Shown here: one piece after another, positions 51,602 to 64,000 of the stretch
Layout of the letters: every line of letters begins with the position of its first letter
How positions within the stretch are numbered: the stretch's first letter is position 1
DNA from: Anoplolepis gracilipes
Taxonomy: Eukaryota > Arthropoda > Insecta > Hymenoptera > Formicidae
Direction of reading: 5' to 3'
Length of the DNA stretch: 64,000 bases
Assembly (NCBI RefSeq): GCF_047496725.1
Contig: NC_132985.1
Coordinates: 3,451,501-3,515,500 of the forward strand
Notes under the pieces: generated by a model
Databases searched by the model: none
Seen by the model: only the letters and a program-made list of their open reading frames with translations
What the model was told of the DNA's origin: nothing
Program-made: the position numbers and the translations under genes

Positions 51602-52622
51602 TACATATATTAGTAACTTATTATTCTATGCACACACATCCTTCTTTTTATTTCTTATTCTTTTTCCCTTTTGTCTCTTTTTTTCTTTCACTTTATATAT
51701 AATCTACCTATATTACTAATATATACATATATAAGTATATATATTTACAATATTGAAATCTGCCACTTTTATTGCATGTTATAAATTTTCAATATGTATA
51801 GCATGAGGCACACATCCTGAGAGGAAAAAACACAGTTTATTATATTTTACTTAATATATACTGTTGATACAAACTTAAACTGAAAAGAGCCCTATAATTT
51901 TAGTTTTAAATTTTATTATAATGGCTGTAAATTTCTTTGATTTATAATAAGCAACTTTATTGCAGACTGAGACAGCTCTTTAATTATTTATTGTGGAATA
52001 TTAAAACAATGATATATGGCTGAGATGATGTACAAGTCTTATTTAAACCACATTAATTATTTATAAATGTTTTGTTAATGAAGTAATTGAAGAAAAATGA
52101 ATATTCTTTATGATAGAAAAATGGCTTGACTGAAGCTTATTCATTCAATTGTATATGCTGATCATCTTCATCCATTTTACATTGTCTGCATTGAAAAAGA
52201 GAAAAAACTGTAGTAACTTATACCGAAATGGACCTTGTGCAGCATGAAAGCGATCAATCTCTTTCAAATGCTTGAAAGCAAAGTTCTAAACATTGTAAAG
52301 TGATGTCCATCGTTTGTAGCGAATCTTGAACTTATTACCTCATGTATCTTTTAAGTTAATTATGAAGCACAAAACATTAAGTGTGGGATGGAACAGAGGC
52401 AGCTCGGGCAGATGTTATTTATTGCGTTATTTACTGCATTAGATACGTGTACGTATATGTGTATATATATACATAGATATAATATTTTATAACTATATGT
52501 AGTTTTTAGCATTATATACACACACGCAAATATGTAATAGTTTGATGCGTGCAGTTTGCAGTATACAGTGAATACGGTCTACGTTAACGCATTAAATTCT
52601 TCATCGATTGATATCGAATTAC

Positions 52623-52783
52623 AATTGAACCTCTCAGAAGCTAGTTGATTAACTTTTCTTTTTGTAAATTTGTTAATTTTAGTATTAGAGTACTTTAATC
52701 ATATGCGTGTGACCTGATACTAAAATTATCATAAAAAATTTACAAAAAGTAAAATAATCAATTGGCTTGTAAGAAGCTCAATT
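52623..52783. other. Long imperfect hairpin
   Basis: Arm 52623-52686 pairs with arm 52715-52783, leaving a 28-nt loop. Exact paired blocks include CTTTTTGTAAATT and TAATTTTAGTAT, with further partial matches out to AATTGA at the base. It could be an old MITE or a transcribed hairpin. Confidence 0.65.
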
Positions 52784-53994
52784 ATTATAATACAATTTTT
52801 ATATATTTTAAAAGAAATGGAATAATGTATGCAAAAGCACATTTGTGCTAAATTTTGAGCATTTTTAGTTGATACAGTTAAGAGAGAAAAAAGACGAGAG
52901 AAACTCGAGAGACTATTAAGAATTGAGTACAATGTTGTTACATTATATTCCGCTTATACAGTAGATTTTATATTCTATAACTGCTTAATCCCTCTTTTTA
53001 CCGCAATAGTACTCTATTACATAAGAAACAATATTGCGATATAAGAAACTCGTAAGAAATTACAAAGTGTATGTAATAAATTCGTGATTTCTATATATCA
53101 TATGCACATAACATATAAGACAATCTGTTATGTCAGTCTTGTGTATGCTGACTGTATGTAATTCTGTCGTCTATTTGCAAAAACAAAAAGAAAGAGACGC
53201 GATAAATAAAAATATAATAATTAGAAATATATTAATATATAAAATTATATATTATATTATATTATATATTATAACTATAATGTGAAACACATATCCAAAT
53301 ATACGTTTTAATAAAATTAAGAAATCAATATAGATAGATTAAAAATATTTAAGATTTTTAAATAAGTTTTTCACCTGATGTGTGAGTGTAAGTTACATAC
53401 ATATATTGGATGTGTTTGATCGCGTCAGCGTTTGCAAATTTGCGACAGAATCACAATTGCTATGTAGTTATCAGATTTGTCATTTTCTACTGTATTTAGT
53501 AGGCAATTTTTTTTGTTAAATAGAATTGTACAACAATCGTAAAAATATGTCATCGCTGGCTTATATTACACACGATTATTTAGGCATACATTTTGTATAG
53601 TATTTTAAAGCATATACATATCGCACTTATTATAATAAGTATATATCGTTACATGTACAAGTATGGATCGTAAATTGACAGTAAATTGACATATTATTTG
53701 TGCGCCATATTCCAATGTTAACGTATTGTATTGTACAAAGAACATAATATAACGTTAAAGCTATAACTACATATCTCATTGTTAAACGAGGTGAATTCCA
53801 CTTCATCTTAAATTCTTTCTAGACAGTTTTAAATTGGTTTTCTCATACATTTTTAATTTTCTGTCTAATCTCTAATTATATTAAAAATCTTGTTTAAATA
53901 ATTTACTTAAATGTTTTTTAAGCAAAATTAGTTTTAAATATCTTACAAATTCATGAGAGAAAAATGCAAAAAATATATATATTTTCCATTTCAC

Positions 53995-54038
<44 letters not shown>

Positions 54039-54855
54039 TACATTATATATATATATTTTTTTTTTTTAGATTACTCAGTATATAAATTATTAATATTATT
54101 TGAGAGAATGAAATACAATATGTGCAGTAAAAGGTTCATGAAAATAATAAAATTTTTTGAAAAGCTTGCATATCTCATTTTTATAAATTCATATTTTATT
54201 CCAAACGTTAATTAATCGTATAATTTTATTAAGTTTATTAGATTCCACAATTTCTAAGCATTAAATGTACACTTAACTGACATCTATTATTAAGATTATT
54301 ATATTTATTAATTATTCTAGATTTAATAATTTGTCTCGTTTCGAAAGTTACCGCCATTCGATCAACCAATCCGATCGCTTGCAACCGGCAATGATTGGAG
54401 GAGCGACTTTGGACCTGTGATTCCGCGCCGATGTCGAGAGATACGCACAAGGCGCGTATCTTGTATGCGCGCGATCTCGACCGTTAGAAAATTGCGCCAT
54501 TTTTTTTCAGTTACCGAGTGAGTCGAATTGTTTAGCGGAAAGTAGCCGCGTAATCGGGGTGCATGGGAAGAGACGACCGGGAGCTGGTTCTCGAAGAGCT
54601 GTTCCAAGTCACACGGTCGAGTTATTAGTTCCTGTTGTACGTTAATCTCGCGGGATAATCATCGTCCACGTGCGCGGTACGGGAGCGTCATCGAAGGGCA
54701 GGCGGGATTGATCATCGATCGAAATAAAGGAGAAAACGAAAACAGGCGTCTGACTGGAGCCTGCCTGTTCGCACGTTGTGATCACGGTCGAGCCGCCACA
54801 AGCCGGGCTTGTTTTGTAGTAGGGAACGCGATTACACTCACAAGTGAGGAGCAAA

Positions 54856-56367
54856 ATGTCGGTGGATACGCTGAGCGACTCCGAGTTGCGGACGAAGCTG
54901 ATGGAATACGGTTACCCGGTGGGACCGGTGACGCAGACGACCCGCAAGATACTCGTTAAGAAATTGAAGAACCTCATCGAGATCCGCGGCGGCAACAGCG
55001 GTGGCGGCGGAGGAGGGCCTCGGCATTCCTTGGCCGCGAGGTGAGCGTTTTCCCTCAGATACCTGAGAAAACAGGCTTTTCTCTTAGCCATGTCATATTT
55101 GTGTATTTATATACTTTTCGCGCTTGACACGAGTATGTATTTGGCATTTGTGGAAGAGAGAGAGAGAGAGAGAGAGAGAAAAAAGAGAGACGAGTTGAAG
55201 CAAAGAAGTCAGATACAATTTCGTCGAGTTTAAATTTCGCATATATTAGCACTAGCGATAATGTAATTTTTTTGTTTATTATAGTGGATGAAACATGATT
55301 TTCTTCTCATGTATCTATAGCATCAGATAATATAATAGGTCTTAATAAAAGAAAAGAAAAAGATAAACAAAATATATGAAACAACACAATACTTGTGTTT
55401 TATTTTGTATTTGAAATATGATAATTTTTCCTTTTTGCACCAGTCATTATTTAATTTAATTTTCTTGAAATTATGTTTTTGAAGCAGATAGTATTTAAGA
55501 TAAAAGCATTTTCTAAAGAGAATTTCAACAATGTTGATATAAGATGGACTCTAGTCTGGAAATTTGTTTTATTTTCAATTAGATAACAAAATTTAAATAC
55601 ACATGTATATTTTATATTTGTATGCATCTTTATCCAATATTTTCTTCATCTGTGTATTAGATACAGCAGCGATGACACAGACGACGACACAAACACTAAT
55701 GTTGCTAAGAAGAAAAAGAGTTCAAATTTGCGTCGGCAAACGCTAGCAAATCCTATGCCTCCACCTTCAATTATTCCTTCTGATGCTACGAGCGTAATAA
55801 AGAATCCAGTTAAAGAGAATCTATCGCCACCTCATTCAGACTTCAAGGATCCCAATACATCGGATTTCGACAACTCGAATGTGTCTTCTACGACTCGTGT
55901 GACAAAAACAACGCACAACAAATTCATCAAGACACAAAGATCGTCCTATGTGTCTGATGGTTTAGAAACTGGATCAGATTCAGATGTAGTGGAAGATACT
56001 GGAAGCACTTATACACGTTCATACGATAAGTACCTGTCCAGTCCGAGTAGCAGATTACCCGATCCTCGAGTACACGATCGTGGAACGTTTGATTATGATC
56101 AAACATCAAAAACCAGACCTGTCCACGTGGCAAAGGATATGAAGTACAATGTTTCTCCTTTAAAACCTAGTGTCTCCTCAATTCCATTTACAAATGAACA
56201 TGTGAGCGGGAGGGACACTACAAATCAAAGAGACCTTCTTGCAAACTATGAAACTCCATTTTTATCAGAGTTTACAAGAAGACTTAGTTCACGATCGTTG
56301 ATAAATACACCGTCACCATTGCCGAATTTAAAAAGTAAGCACATTTTTTTCTATACATGATATAAAA

Positions 56368-56420
<53 letters not shown>

Positions 56421-57888
56421 CATACACAATATACTTTATTAAGTATCTGTCTCAAATAAAAAATGTAAAAATTATGCATTTAAAACTTAATTAAAAAGAA
56501 AAGAATTTTAAATTATGTAATGTGTGAGGGGAAGGTATCTTTGTAACAAATTTTAATTTCATTTATTTCAAATCAGATATTATTTAACTTATTATTGACT
56601 AATTATATACAAGAAAATTTTAGAGCCACTAGATATTTTTATAATCATGACTTTAGTAATTAATTTAATTTGTCTTTAGGGAATATGTCAAAAGTCATTA
56701 TCAGATAACTTTTAAACATCTTTGCAACTAAACTTAAAATTAAGATTTTATTAAATTTTTTATTGTTACAATAAAAGAAAAATATAATTTTATCATGTAC
56801 CTTTTTTCTGGCACTTAAATTTGCAAAAAGCCTATATTTCTGATCAAGTCAGTTACTTGACAATATATAGTTGTTTGGTTTGAAATATGGGGGAATTTTA
56901 GTAATTGTGTATTATATATTATATTAGTATAAAATCATTTGTATCATTAATATTTTTTATTTTATTTCTTAAAATTTTCTTTAATAATTGTATATTTAGA
57001 TCCTACATTACGACACACTTTGTCGTCCGGTCTACCAGAGGTAAAGGAAAGGGATTCAAATGGTCATTTTTCATCCTTAAGGACCATGTATTCGCCATCG
57101 AGTCAGACGTCAAGGTATATGCATAAATGATTATTTCATTTGAATTATTATATGTATTTAATGTAGACAAACGTTATTTAGTTCGAGACACAGCGGATCA
57201 TCAGCCGATAGAGTCCGGGATATAATTAGTAGAGCGACTTACAAACCATCGACGACAAATACAAGGGAGGATGTACGAAACAATCAGAACATGGTATCAA
57301 TGGGCCTTGTGGCAGTACTTGGCCTATTTTTTGTAGTCCTTGCAATAATATATCTGGGACTTGGTAATCGAGATGGGAAACCCGAGACCATTCCATCGAT
57401 CTCAACGGGTAGGTATGCAGAGTTTTAAAAAAATATACTTAAAAAAATTTTACGAGAGATTTATACGTTTGCTTCTCATAGATAATGGAGCGCAAAGCGC
57501 ACAATATATATGCTTTTTTTAAATTAATAAATATTAGTCTTAATAATAAAGTCATAACGTAGACATAATAATAAAAGTCGAAAATTGTTGTATATTTCTC
57601 TATTATTGCTAACGTTCAATCTTTCATTACTATTTTTATAAAATTAAAATAATTATCGAAAGGCTTCAAGTTAGATGTGCAAAAAGAGTTTTTAAATATG
57701 TATTTTTCTTTCTCTATATATTCATGTATAATAAATATATATATCACATACTTCTTGAATTAATTTGGATATTTTATTTCCTTTTCCCTTTTTTCTCTAT
57801 GTATTGTATCTGTTCCAATAATTTCAACTACTTGCGGATGTATATTTTTAATTTAATTCTTAATATAATGTATGTTCATGCATATATA

Positions 57889-57939
<51 letters not shown>

Positions 57940-60900
57940 TATTATATGATATATAACATGAAAAAATATAATTTATTGAAAATTTTGAGAAATGTTAATT
58001 TTAGTAAAAGATTGTCTAGTTTATATTGTGTAGTTTTTTGTAAAACTGATTTCAAAACAAAATCCTTTATTATTCTGTCAAAAGATGTGATTAATTTAGT
58101 TTTGCTACATTTATTGAATTTTTGTTTTGTATTAGTTTGTATGTTCTGCAGAACTAGTGAAAATTTTCAATCATTTACCTAAGTATTCAAGTTTTTTTTT
58201 CTCTAATCTTATATAGTAATCAATTAATAAATACAACTTATCACATCTAGTTAATTTATTTCTATTATATTCAGAAAAAAGAGAAAAGAAATGGTTTCGA
58301 ACATAAAGCAGTTAGAATGAGAGTTCTCTTTTAAGTCAATTTTAACATAAAGGATTATAGTTATCTTTTATTAAAAGCTTTATTACTTGCAAAAAATACC
58401 TATATTTCTTGATTATAATATTTGAAAAGCAATTTGTCACTTGAAACAAATGGATTTTATATATATATATATATGTAACATGGTATACATTAATGATTTT
58501 AATTTATAATGTTATATATTCCTGTATTTATAGATAACACCATACCACAATGTTTTGAGTCTGTGAATCTTAAACAACCTGGAGTGAATTGTGTATTGAA
58601 GCAAAACATAGAGTCTGTGTTACAACTTATAAGACGTCTGCATCCCATTTTAATGAAAAAGGCAATATCTAAAATATGCGAGAATTCAAATGAGAAACCA
58701 TACTTAATTGATAAGGATATTATAGAGATGTTTATGAGTGAGAAAGTGGTAAGTTGAGTATTAAAAGTAACCGTTCAAATGGCATAATATTATCATTATG
58801 TTATGTCGTAATCTATTTTGTTTTCAGACGAGTCTCGAGGTGAAAGATGATCTGCATAGTGCACAGGTTTTAATTTTTAAGAATCCTAAATGGGGTATTT
58901 CAATTATCGATATAAATAACGATGACGGAGAAACTTTCAAAGTATTAGATGCTTTGGTAAGTATGTAATATGTCAATCTATGTGCTCATATTAATTATAT
59001 TAACACATTTGTGTAATTGTTGCAGGAGGAAATATTGTTCGCTCGTCATAATGAAAAACTTGGAATGACAATTCTAAATCCTGAGCTGCCAATGCAATGC
59101 CTTGTTAAGAACAAGCTTTTTACCATCTTTTCTTCTCTCCTTATAGTGGCAATTGGTAAAGTTCTAACAGACTGTTTATTTGAAGAAACTTATTAAATTT
59201 TGTTATAAGTTTCTTATGTGCATGATTTGATTATGCTTAATATGATGCATTTGTATATTAATATTACTATGATTATTTGTGTCATGATATGTATGTTATA
59301 CTTTAAAGTAAAGTAATTGCATCTTAAAACAATTTTGTTTTGCTGATATAATTTTATTTTTCATATATCAAATTGATATTATCTGTGACAAAGCATTTCT
59401 TTCTTTAATTACAATCATCATATAGTGTCACACATCACATAGTGTCTATTAATATGTAATTTATTAATATTTAGACATATAATGATTAAATGCATGATGC
59501 ATATAAATAAATGAAAAAGAAAAGAAGTGCTTAAATGTTTTACAAAACTTCGCAAAATAACATTTGTTTCCAAGATGTATTCTATATAGAAATATATGCA
59601 ATAAAAGATTTGTAATAGTGGCTATGTATTTTCAGTTTTATTAACAGGTATTGGGATTTATAAATCGTACCTTTGGTATCAAAAATATAAGAAATGTACA
59701 GAAAGAGAAGTATTTAAGCTTGTTAGTGAAATCATAAGTATCGTTGAGACGCATCATCAAAATGCGTCCGCGCAACCCGGTGGCGCGCAGGAAAGTTTTC
59801 TCGCTATAAATCATGTGCGAGACAATCTTATTCCACCAAAAGATCGCAAAAGGATGACAAGTCTCTGGGAGAAGGCAGTGAAATTTTTAGATGAAAATGA
59901 ATCTAGGTAAAAGAATTCTGTCACTTTTTGTTTTGTATTACGTTCATTTATGTTTGAAAGAAATACAGAAACACAACGGGATATAATTTTGATCTCCAGA
60001 ATTCGACGAGAAGTACAACAAGTGGCAGGAGAAGAATTCCATGTATGGAGATGGTTGCCGAATAATACTTTAAATAAATCTCCCGTACAGAGCGTGATCT
60101 CGGGTAAAAAGCCAAAAGTTTGGCAAGGACAAGCATTTGAAACAATGGAGGGATCAGTTAACAGTTTGACTTGTTCACCAACACCTTGCCTGAAAATCAG
60201 ACATATGTTTGATCCAGATATGTAAGTTATAATAATATATATGTGTATATCTAAGAGAGATTGATAATATGAATAACTTGAACTATTCTTTTTTATGATA
60301 GCGAAACCGAAGATGATTGGGAAACTAGAGTGCAGGATGCTATTTTGGAAAAATGCGGCGAGGGCGTAAAGATACTCCATATTCGCGTAGATATCGGTAG
60401 CCGTGAGGGTTGCGTTTATATGAAATGTATGTCGCAAAAAGACGCCGGTGAAGCTTACAGAGCGTTACATGGATGCTGGTTTGATGGTATGTCATAAGAT
60501 ATAAGTATTATATGTAAAATATCGTATAAAATTTTCATCTACTATTCATACTGTTGGTATTATTTGCAATAATTTAGAAATAATGTTGTAGTATTTTTAC
60601 AAAGATATATGGAGTATTAATATTAATATAAAGTGTTAAAAAGTAGCACATATAAATATATCTAATATTTAATAAAATAATTGAAATGTTATATACAGTT
60701 TGTAATATCAATTTTAATGCAGACTTGTGTCAGATATCATGTCTTAATACACTGCAATGTCATGTTTCTAATGAATTTTTTTTTCTCTTTTTTTCTAGGT
60801 AAATTAGTAACTGTGAAGTACCTGAGATTAGAACGTTATCACGAGCGATTTCCGGATGCTGCTCGCTGTATAACGCCTCTCAAACCAAGTAACAATCAAC

Positions 60901-60950
60901 GATTATCTATGCAAGCGCATTATTGGCAGAGCCCTGCTGAGGCGAATTAA
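54856..60950 (+). CDS. MAN1: LEM-domain inner nuclear membrane protein MAN1 (LEMD3)
   Basis: Eleven exons: 54856-55040, 55661-56334, 57000-57114, 57182-57408, 58534-58748, 58828-58956, 59026-59155, 59636-59906, 60000-60221, 60302-60486 and 60799-60950; 834 residues. The N-terminal LEM domain is MSVDTLSDSELRTKLMEYGY, then GPVTQTTRKILVKKLKNLIE, followed by a Gly-rich linker. A long Ser/Thr-rich nucleoplasmic region precedes TM1 (about 366-386, GLVAVLGLFFVVLAIIYLGL) and TM2 (about 546-566, LFTIFSSLLIVAIVLLTGIG), with the lumenal MSC domain between them. The C-terminal nucleoplasmic part has a winged-helix region (VWRWLPNN, KVWQGQAF, CLKIRHMFDP) and an RRM/UHM domain (SREGCVYMKCMSQKDAGEAY, GCWFDGKLVTVKYLRLERYH) that binds Smads in vertebrates. 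LEM binds BAF and so chromatin. Intron 1 holds a GA tract (55153-55179). Confidence 0.96.
55153..55179. repeat. GA microsatellite in MAN1 intron 1
   Basis: A GA run about 115 bp downstream of the first donor, within the CpG-rich promoter-proximal zone. Confidence 0.9.
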
Positions 60951-62394
60951 CAGCTGGCGTTTTTGTTTGGATATATTGCAAGAATATGAACTCTCATCTC
61001 TGATCATATGCATAATTATTTACTGAACTGACAGAACCTTTTTACTTTGTTTCAAAACATAAAATATATATTCTTTGCGTGCTTACAGCACAAATACATA
61101 TTACAGGATTGAAAACGCTTCTATTTTATAAGAGCATTTTTCTTTAATTCGCTAAATGTGTATTATATTCTACTTTATATCTTTTAACATGAGGACAGAG
61201 AAAGTATGTGTTTTTAATAGTTGAGTAATAATAATTATAATATTAATAATAACAGTAATGTTAATATAATTAAATATACTTCTAAAGAACTGTAAAAATA
61301 TTTTAATCCGAGTTTTTTTAATAGTATTTTCAAGTAGTAATACACAATGTGCATAAAACACAACACATATTGTGTTCTTTATAGGCCTATCCAAATTGAT
61401 ACAGTATATCAGTCATATAAAACGTATGCATGGGAAAGCTTATCTTTTATTTGACATAGAAAATTGCAATAGTTACCTTTGTAATTGCTTTACTTTTCTA
61501 TGCATATAATGATTACATCATCATTTGAAAATACATTCAATGATTTAAAGATAGATATTAACAAATTAATAAATTATTTTTCTTGATAATTATATAAGTT
61601 ATTTTTATGATGTATTTAGATTATAGAAATATACAGTGTTTAAGGTATATATAAAATTAAACTATTTTTAAAATAAATTATAAAATTAAATAAGGAACAA
61701 ACATTTTTAAAATTAATTTTGTTTAAAGAGCAACTTGATTCGGATACGACAGTGGTATTTCATACATATTTATATCAGAGAGAAACTTGATGAGAGACGC
61801 TTTTTCTCCGCGGTACAGTAAATAAAATATAATTTCTAATTTAAAATATATATAAATAAATATATATATATTAAAGTGAAAAAGACTGCGCGCAATTAAT
61901 AATATATCATAAAACATACTAATATAAATGCATAATGTTTCATATATCTTTTGAGATCCACGATTGTGGATCTAGCACGGACACAAACCAATCGGTCATT
62001 TTACCATAGTATTGAGAAATGAATCCAGCCATGTAGTTCCGCCGGGTATAAAATGGATCTAGTTGACGCCACTGTACGCGGAGAAAAAACGCCCCAAGAA
62101 AAACTTGGGACATGGGCATGGCGCCTCTCAGGTTTCTCTCTGATATTTCTCATCAACCATCCGATCCGATTTGACTTTTTACGGTCACAATTTTGCCGCG
62201 AGGGCGTTAGTGCACGATGAGATTTTCAAGCTTGTCATAACACGCTGAACGTAACCTAGAATGATCTAGAAGTTCTAGAACTCGAATGACGAATGTGTTA
62301 CGAGTGCGTTTAAGTAGCTGAATACTTCAAAATATAATTGTATATATGAGACGTTAAGAGAGCTAAAGAAATTTTGCGTATAAAAGAAATAGAA
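60951..62394. other. MAN1 3' region and UNC-50 promoter
   Basis: 1.44 kb. The left 900 bp is AT-rich 3' flank. From about 61950 the DNA is GC-richer and includes copy B of the dispersed repeat, preceded by a perfect 8-bp palindrome (61954-61973). The UNC-50 leader follows. Confidence 0.5.
61974..62104. repeat. Dispersed promoter-proximal repeat, copy B
   Basis: Partner of copy A (1001-1126), in the same orientation, about 290 bp upstream of the UNC-50 start codon. The alignment is near full length with small indels; the CCAAT box and the CATGTAGTTCCGCC block are intact. Confidence 0.8.
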
Positions 62395-63629
62395 ATGAAG
62401 TATTCTACTTCGCCACCGGCGAGTCGATGTCACTCGCCTGTGCCGACAGAATTCTCATCTTCATTGCCAATGCCAATCGTTTACAGGTATATTGTGTCAC
62501 TTGAATGTGTATTATTTTTTTGCTTGAATATCTTTTTATGATAAAAAACCAATTATCATATTTTAGGCATAATTGTATGGGTGCTGCAACAAAATGTTAC
62601 AAGTATTTGAGAAAACTATTAAAATTCGAACAAATGGACTTCGAGTTTGCTGTCTGGCAAATGATATTTCTGTTTGTAGCACCGCAGAAAGTATACAGAA
62701 ACTTCCAAAACAGAAAACGTACGTTACCATTTAATAATATGCTACAAAACAGATCAGTGAGTTGTCTCTTATACTATTTTTTTTTTTTTTGCAGAAACAA
62801 AATCACAATTTGCAAGAGACGATCCTGCATTTTTAGTGCTGGTTACATGCTGTCTCTGTGTATCAACTATTGGTTTTGCTATAGTATTAAGCTTAAGATT
62901 CTTCCAATTTGTAAAGTTGTTATTTTACATGGTATTCATTGATTACATAGCTGCAGGATTATTAATAGCAACAATATTTTGGTAAGTATATTCAATATCT
63001 TCAGATCTTTTATTATATTGTTTTTCTAGATTTTTTTTTTGTCTAACAGTTTCATATTTTCTTTTTTCATAAGGTTTATAACCAATCGGTATCTCAGGAT
63101 AGACAGAACACAAGATGTTGAATGGGGCTATGCATTTGATATCCATTTAAATGCAGTATTTCCTCCTTTAATTATACTTCATATCTTACAATTATTTCTA
63201 TACAATGGTATGAGATCCTATGTATGTCATCTTTCTTTTCTGTTATATCAAATAATATTTAACAGATTTGATTTCTCTTTTGCAGCTTTGATAAACAATG
63301 ATACATTTTCGGCGCGATTAGTTGGGAACACTTTTTGGTTTATAGCTGTCAGTTATTATATTTATATTACATTTCTCGGTTATGCAAGTAAGTACATACA
63401 CTAAAAGTGTCAAGTTTTTGTTTTACTTTGGATAATCTAATTTGATTTTTGTTCTCTTATTGTTACATACATTTATTGTTCTCACATTTCAGATATTGAA
63501 ATACTTCATAAAACTCATCTAATATTATCCACACTACCGATAATATTGTTAATATATATTACTACATTATGCGCTGGTATCAATGTCAGTTACTTAGTTA
63601 TGGAATTCTATCGTTATCGGGCTTTATAA
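62395..63629 (+). CDS. unc-50: UNC-50 homologue (Golgi membrane protein)
   Basis: Six exons: 62395-62486, 62567-62718, 62795-62981, 63074-63207, 63286-63387 and 63493-63629; 267 residues (human UNC50 259). A short Ser/Pro-rich N-terminus precedes the family signature KCYKYLRKLLKFEQMDFEFA, then VAPQKVYRNFQNRK and QFARDDPAFLVLV. Membrane segments are FLVLVTCCLCVSTIGFAIVL, LLFYMVFIDYIAAGLLIATI, FPPLIILHILQLFLY, LVGNTFWFIAVSYYIYITFL and IILLIYITTLCAG. The very conserved VEWGYAFDIHLNAVFPPLII is present. UNC-50 is a Golgi-resident multipass protein needed in C. elegans for surface expression of certain nicotinic receptors, and it acts in the secretory pathway. The model is complete within the window. 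Confidence 0.96.
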
Positions 63630-63861
63630 ATACGTTTTGTGACATAACTGTGATGTGTGTCAAATTTTTATTAAATCCATCTTTTGCATTAACATTAAAA
63701 TATCCTGACTAGATCCAGTACGATAAAATTTTTAATATTTATATTAAAACATTTTCTTTATGTATTTATATTAGGAAACTGTTAAATGCAATGTTTCAAA
63801 TACAATTTGCATAAGAGAAGGTAAATTTTACGAATAAATTTATTTACAAGAGAAATACTGT

Positions 63862-63893
<32 letters not shown>

Positions 63894-64000
63894 ATTATAT
63901 ATATATATATATATAAAATATTTATTGATATGAAATATAAAATAAAATAGTGTATGAAAATTTAGACGGTGCACCTGTTTAAGAAAATCTAGTAATCTTA
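63630..64000. other. UNC-50 3' region
   Basis: AT-rich, with AATAAA at about 63834 (likely UNC-50 polyadenylation) and a TA microsatellite at 63862-63915. No further gene seen before the window edge. Confidence 0.5.

Larger units (their letters stand above)
49118..54855. other. TMEM47-like 3' region and MAN1 promoter
   Basis: 5.7 kb, mostly AT-rich, with no defensible ORF. It contains a MITE-like element (50727-51118), a short perfect hairpin (51340-51425), a long imperfect hairpin (52623-52783) and TA microsatellites. GC content rises from about 54350, and 54400-54855 is CpG-rich. That part is the MAN1 promoter and 5' leader. Confidence 0.5.

Noticed and set aside
57724..58182. 152-codon frame in a MAN1 intron
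   Set aside because: It is AT-rich, contains a TA microsatellite read as Tyr-Ile repeats, and lies within an intron whose flanking exons join in frame without it.
63706..63717. TGACTAGATCCA, like the 5' end of miR-279 family microRNAs
   Set aside because: Only 12 nt match from memory. The rest of the mature sequence and a matching opposite arm of a hairpin are absent.

Overview
The window is insect nuclear DNA. It has split genes with GT-AG introns, very AT-rich introns and intergenic DNA, GC/CpG-richer promoters, and a gene set typical of an insect: annexin B9 with alternative last exons, a DUF4773 protein, an insect-type secreted CUB protein, CrebB and MAN1. The style resembles a hymenopteran such as an ant, but that is an inference, not a proof. 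I rebuilt the gene models by hand. For every complete model the exon lengths sum to an open frame and every intron has GT-AG ends.

Layout, left to right: CSTF2 (CstF-64, minus strand, 5' end only, 262-482); IFT122 (plus, 16 exons, 1521-6642); a secreted CUB-domain protein (plus, 7025-8828); PTGES2 (minus, 9006-10614); integrin-linked kinase (minus, 11568-13724); peptide-N-glycanase NGLY1 (plus, 14507-16973); Homer (plus, 18681-21383); an 8.3 kb gene-free stretch; annexin B9 (plus, 29738-32607); a DUF4773 secreted protein (minus, 33087-34127); CREB (plus, 36595-40931); a TMEM47/VAB-9-like tetraspan (plus, 46346-49117); the inner nuclear membrane protein MAN1/LEMD3 (plus, 54856-60950); and UNC-50 (plus, 62395-63629). 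CSTF2/IFT122, ILK/NGLY1 and the DUF4773 gene/CREB are divergent pairs. The CUB gene and PTGES2 converge with 177 bp between their stop codons.

The genes are unrelated housekeeping, cytoskeletal and signalling loci; I see no operon-like or defence-like system. The notable content is in the architecture. Annexin B9 has three interchangeable 51-nt terminal exons. The TMEM47-like gene has two alternative first coding exons. CREB has in-frame cassette exons and a tandem splice acceptor. PTGES2 has a 75-nt intron that stays open in frame. A near-ideal RFX X-box lies about 100 bp upstream of IFT122. A diverged dispersed repeat of about 125 bp sits upstream of both IFT122 and UNC-50. GA tracts recur near gene starts. 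Several hairpins and inverted-repeat elements lie in the gene-free DNA. I found no tRNA, rRNA, CRISPR array or intact transposase gene.
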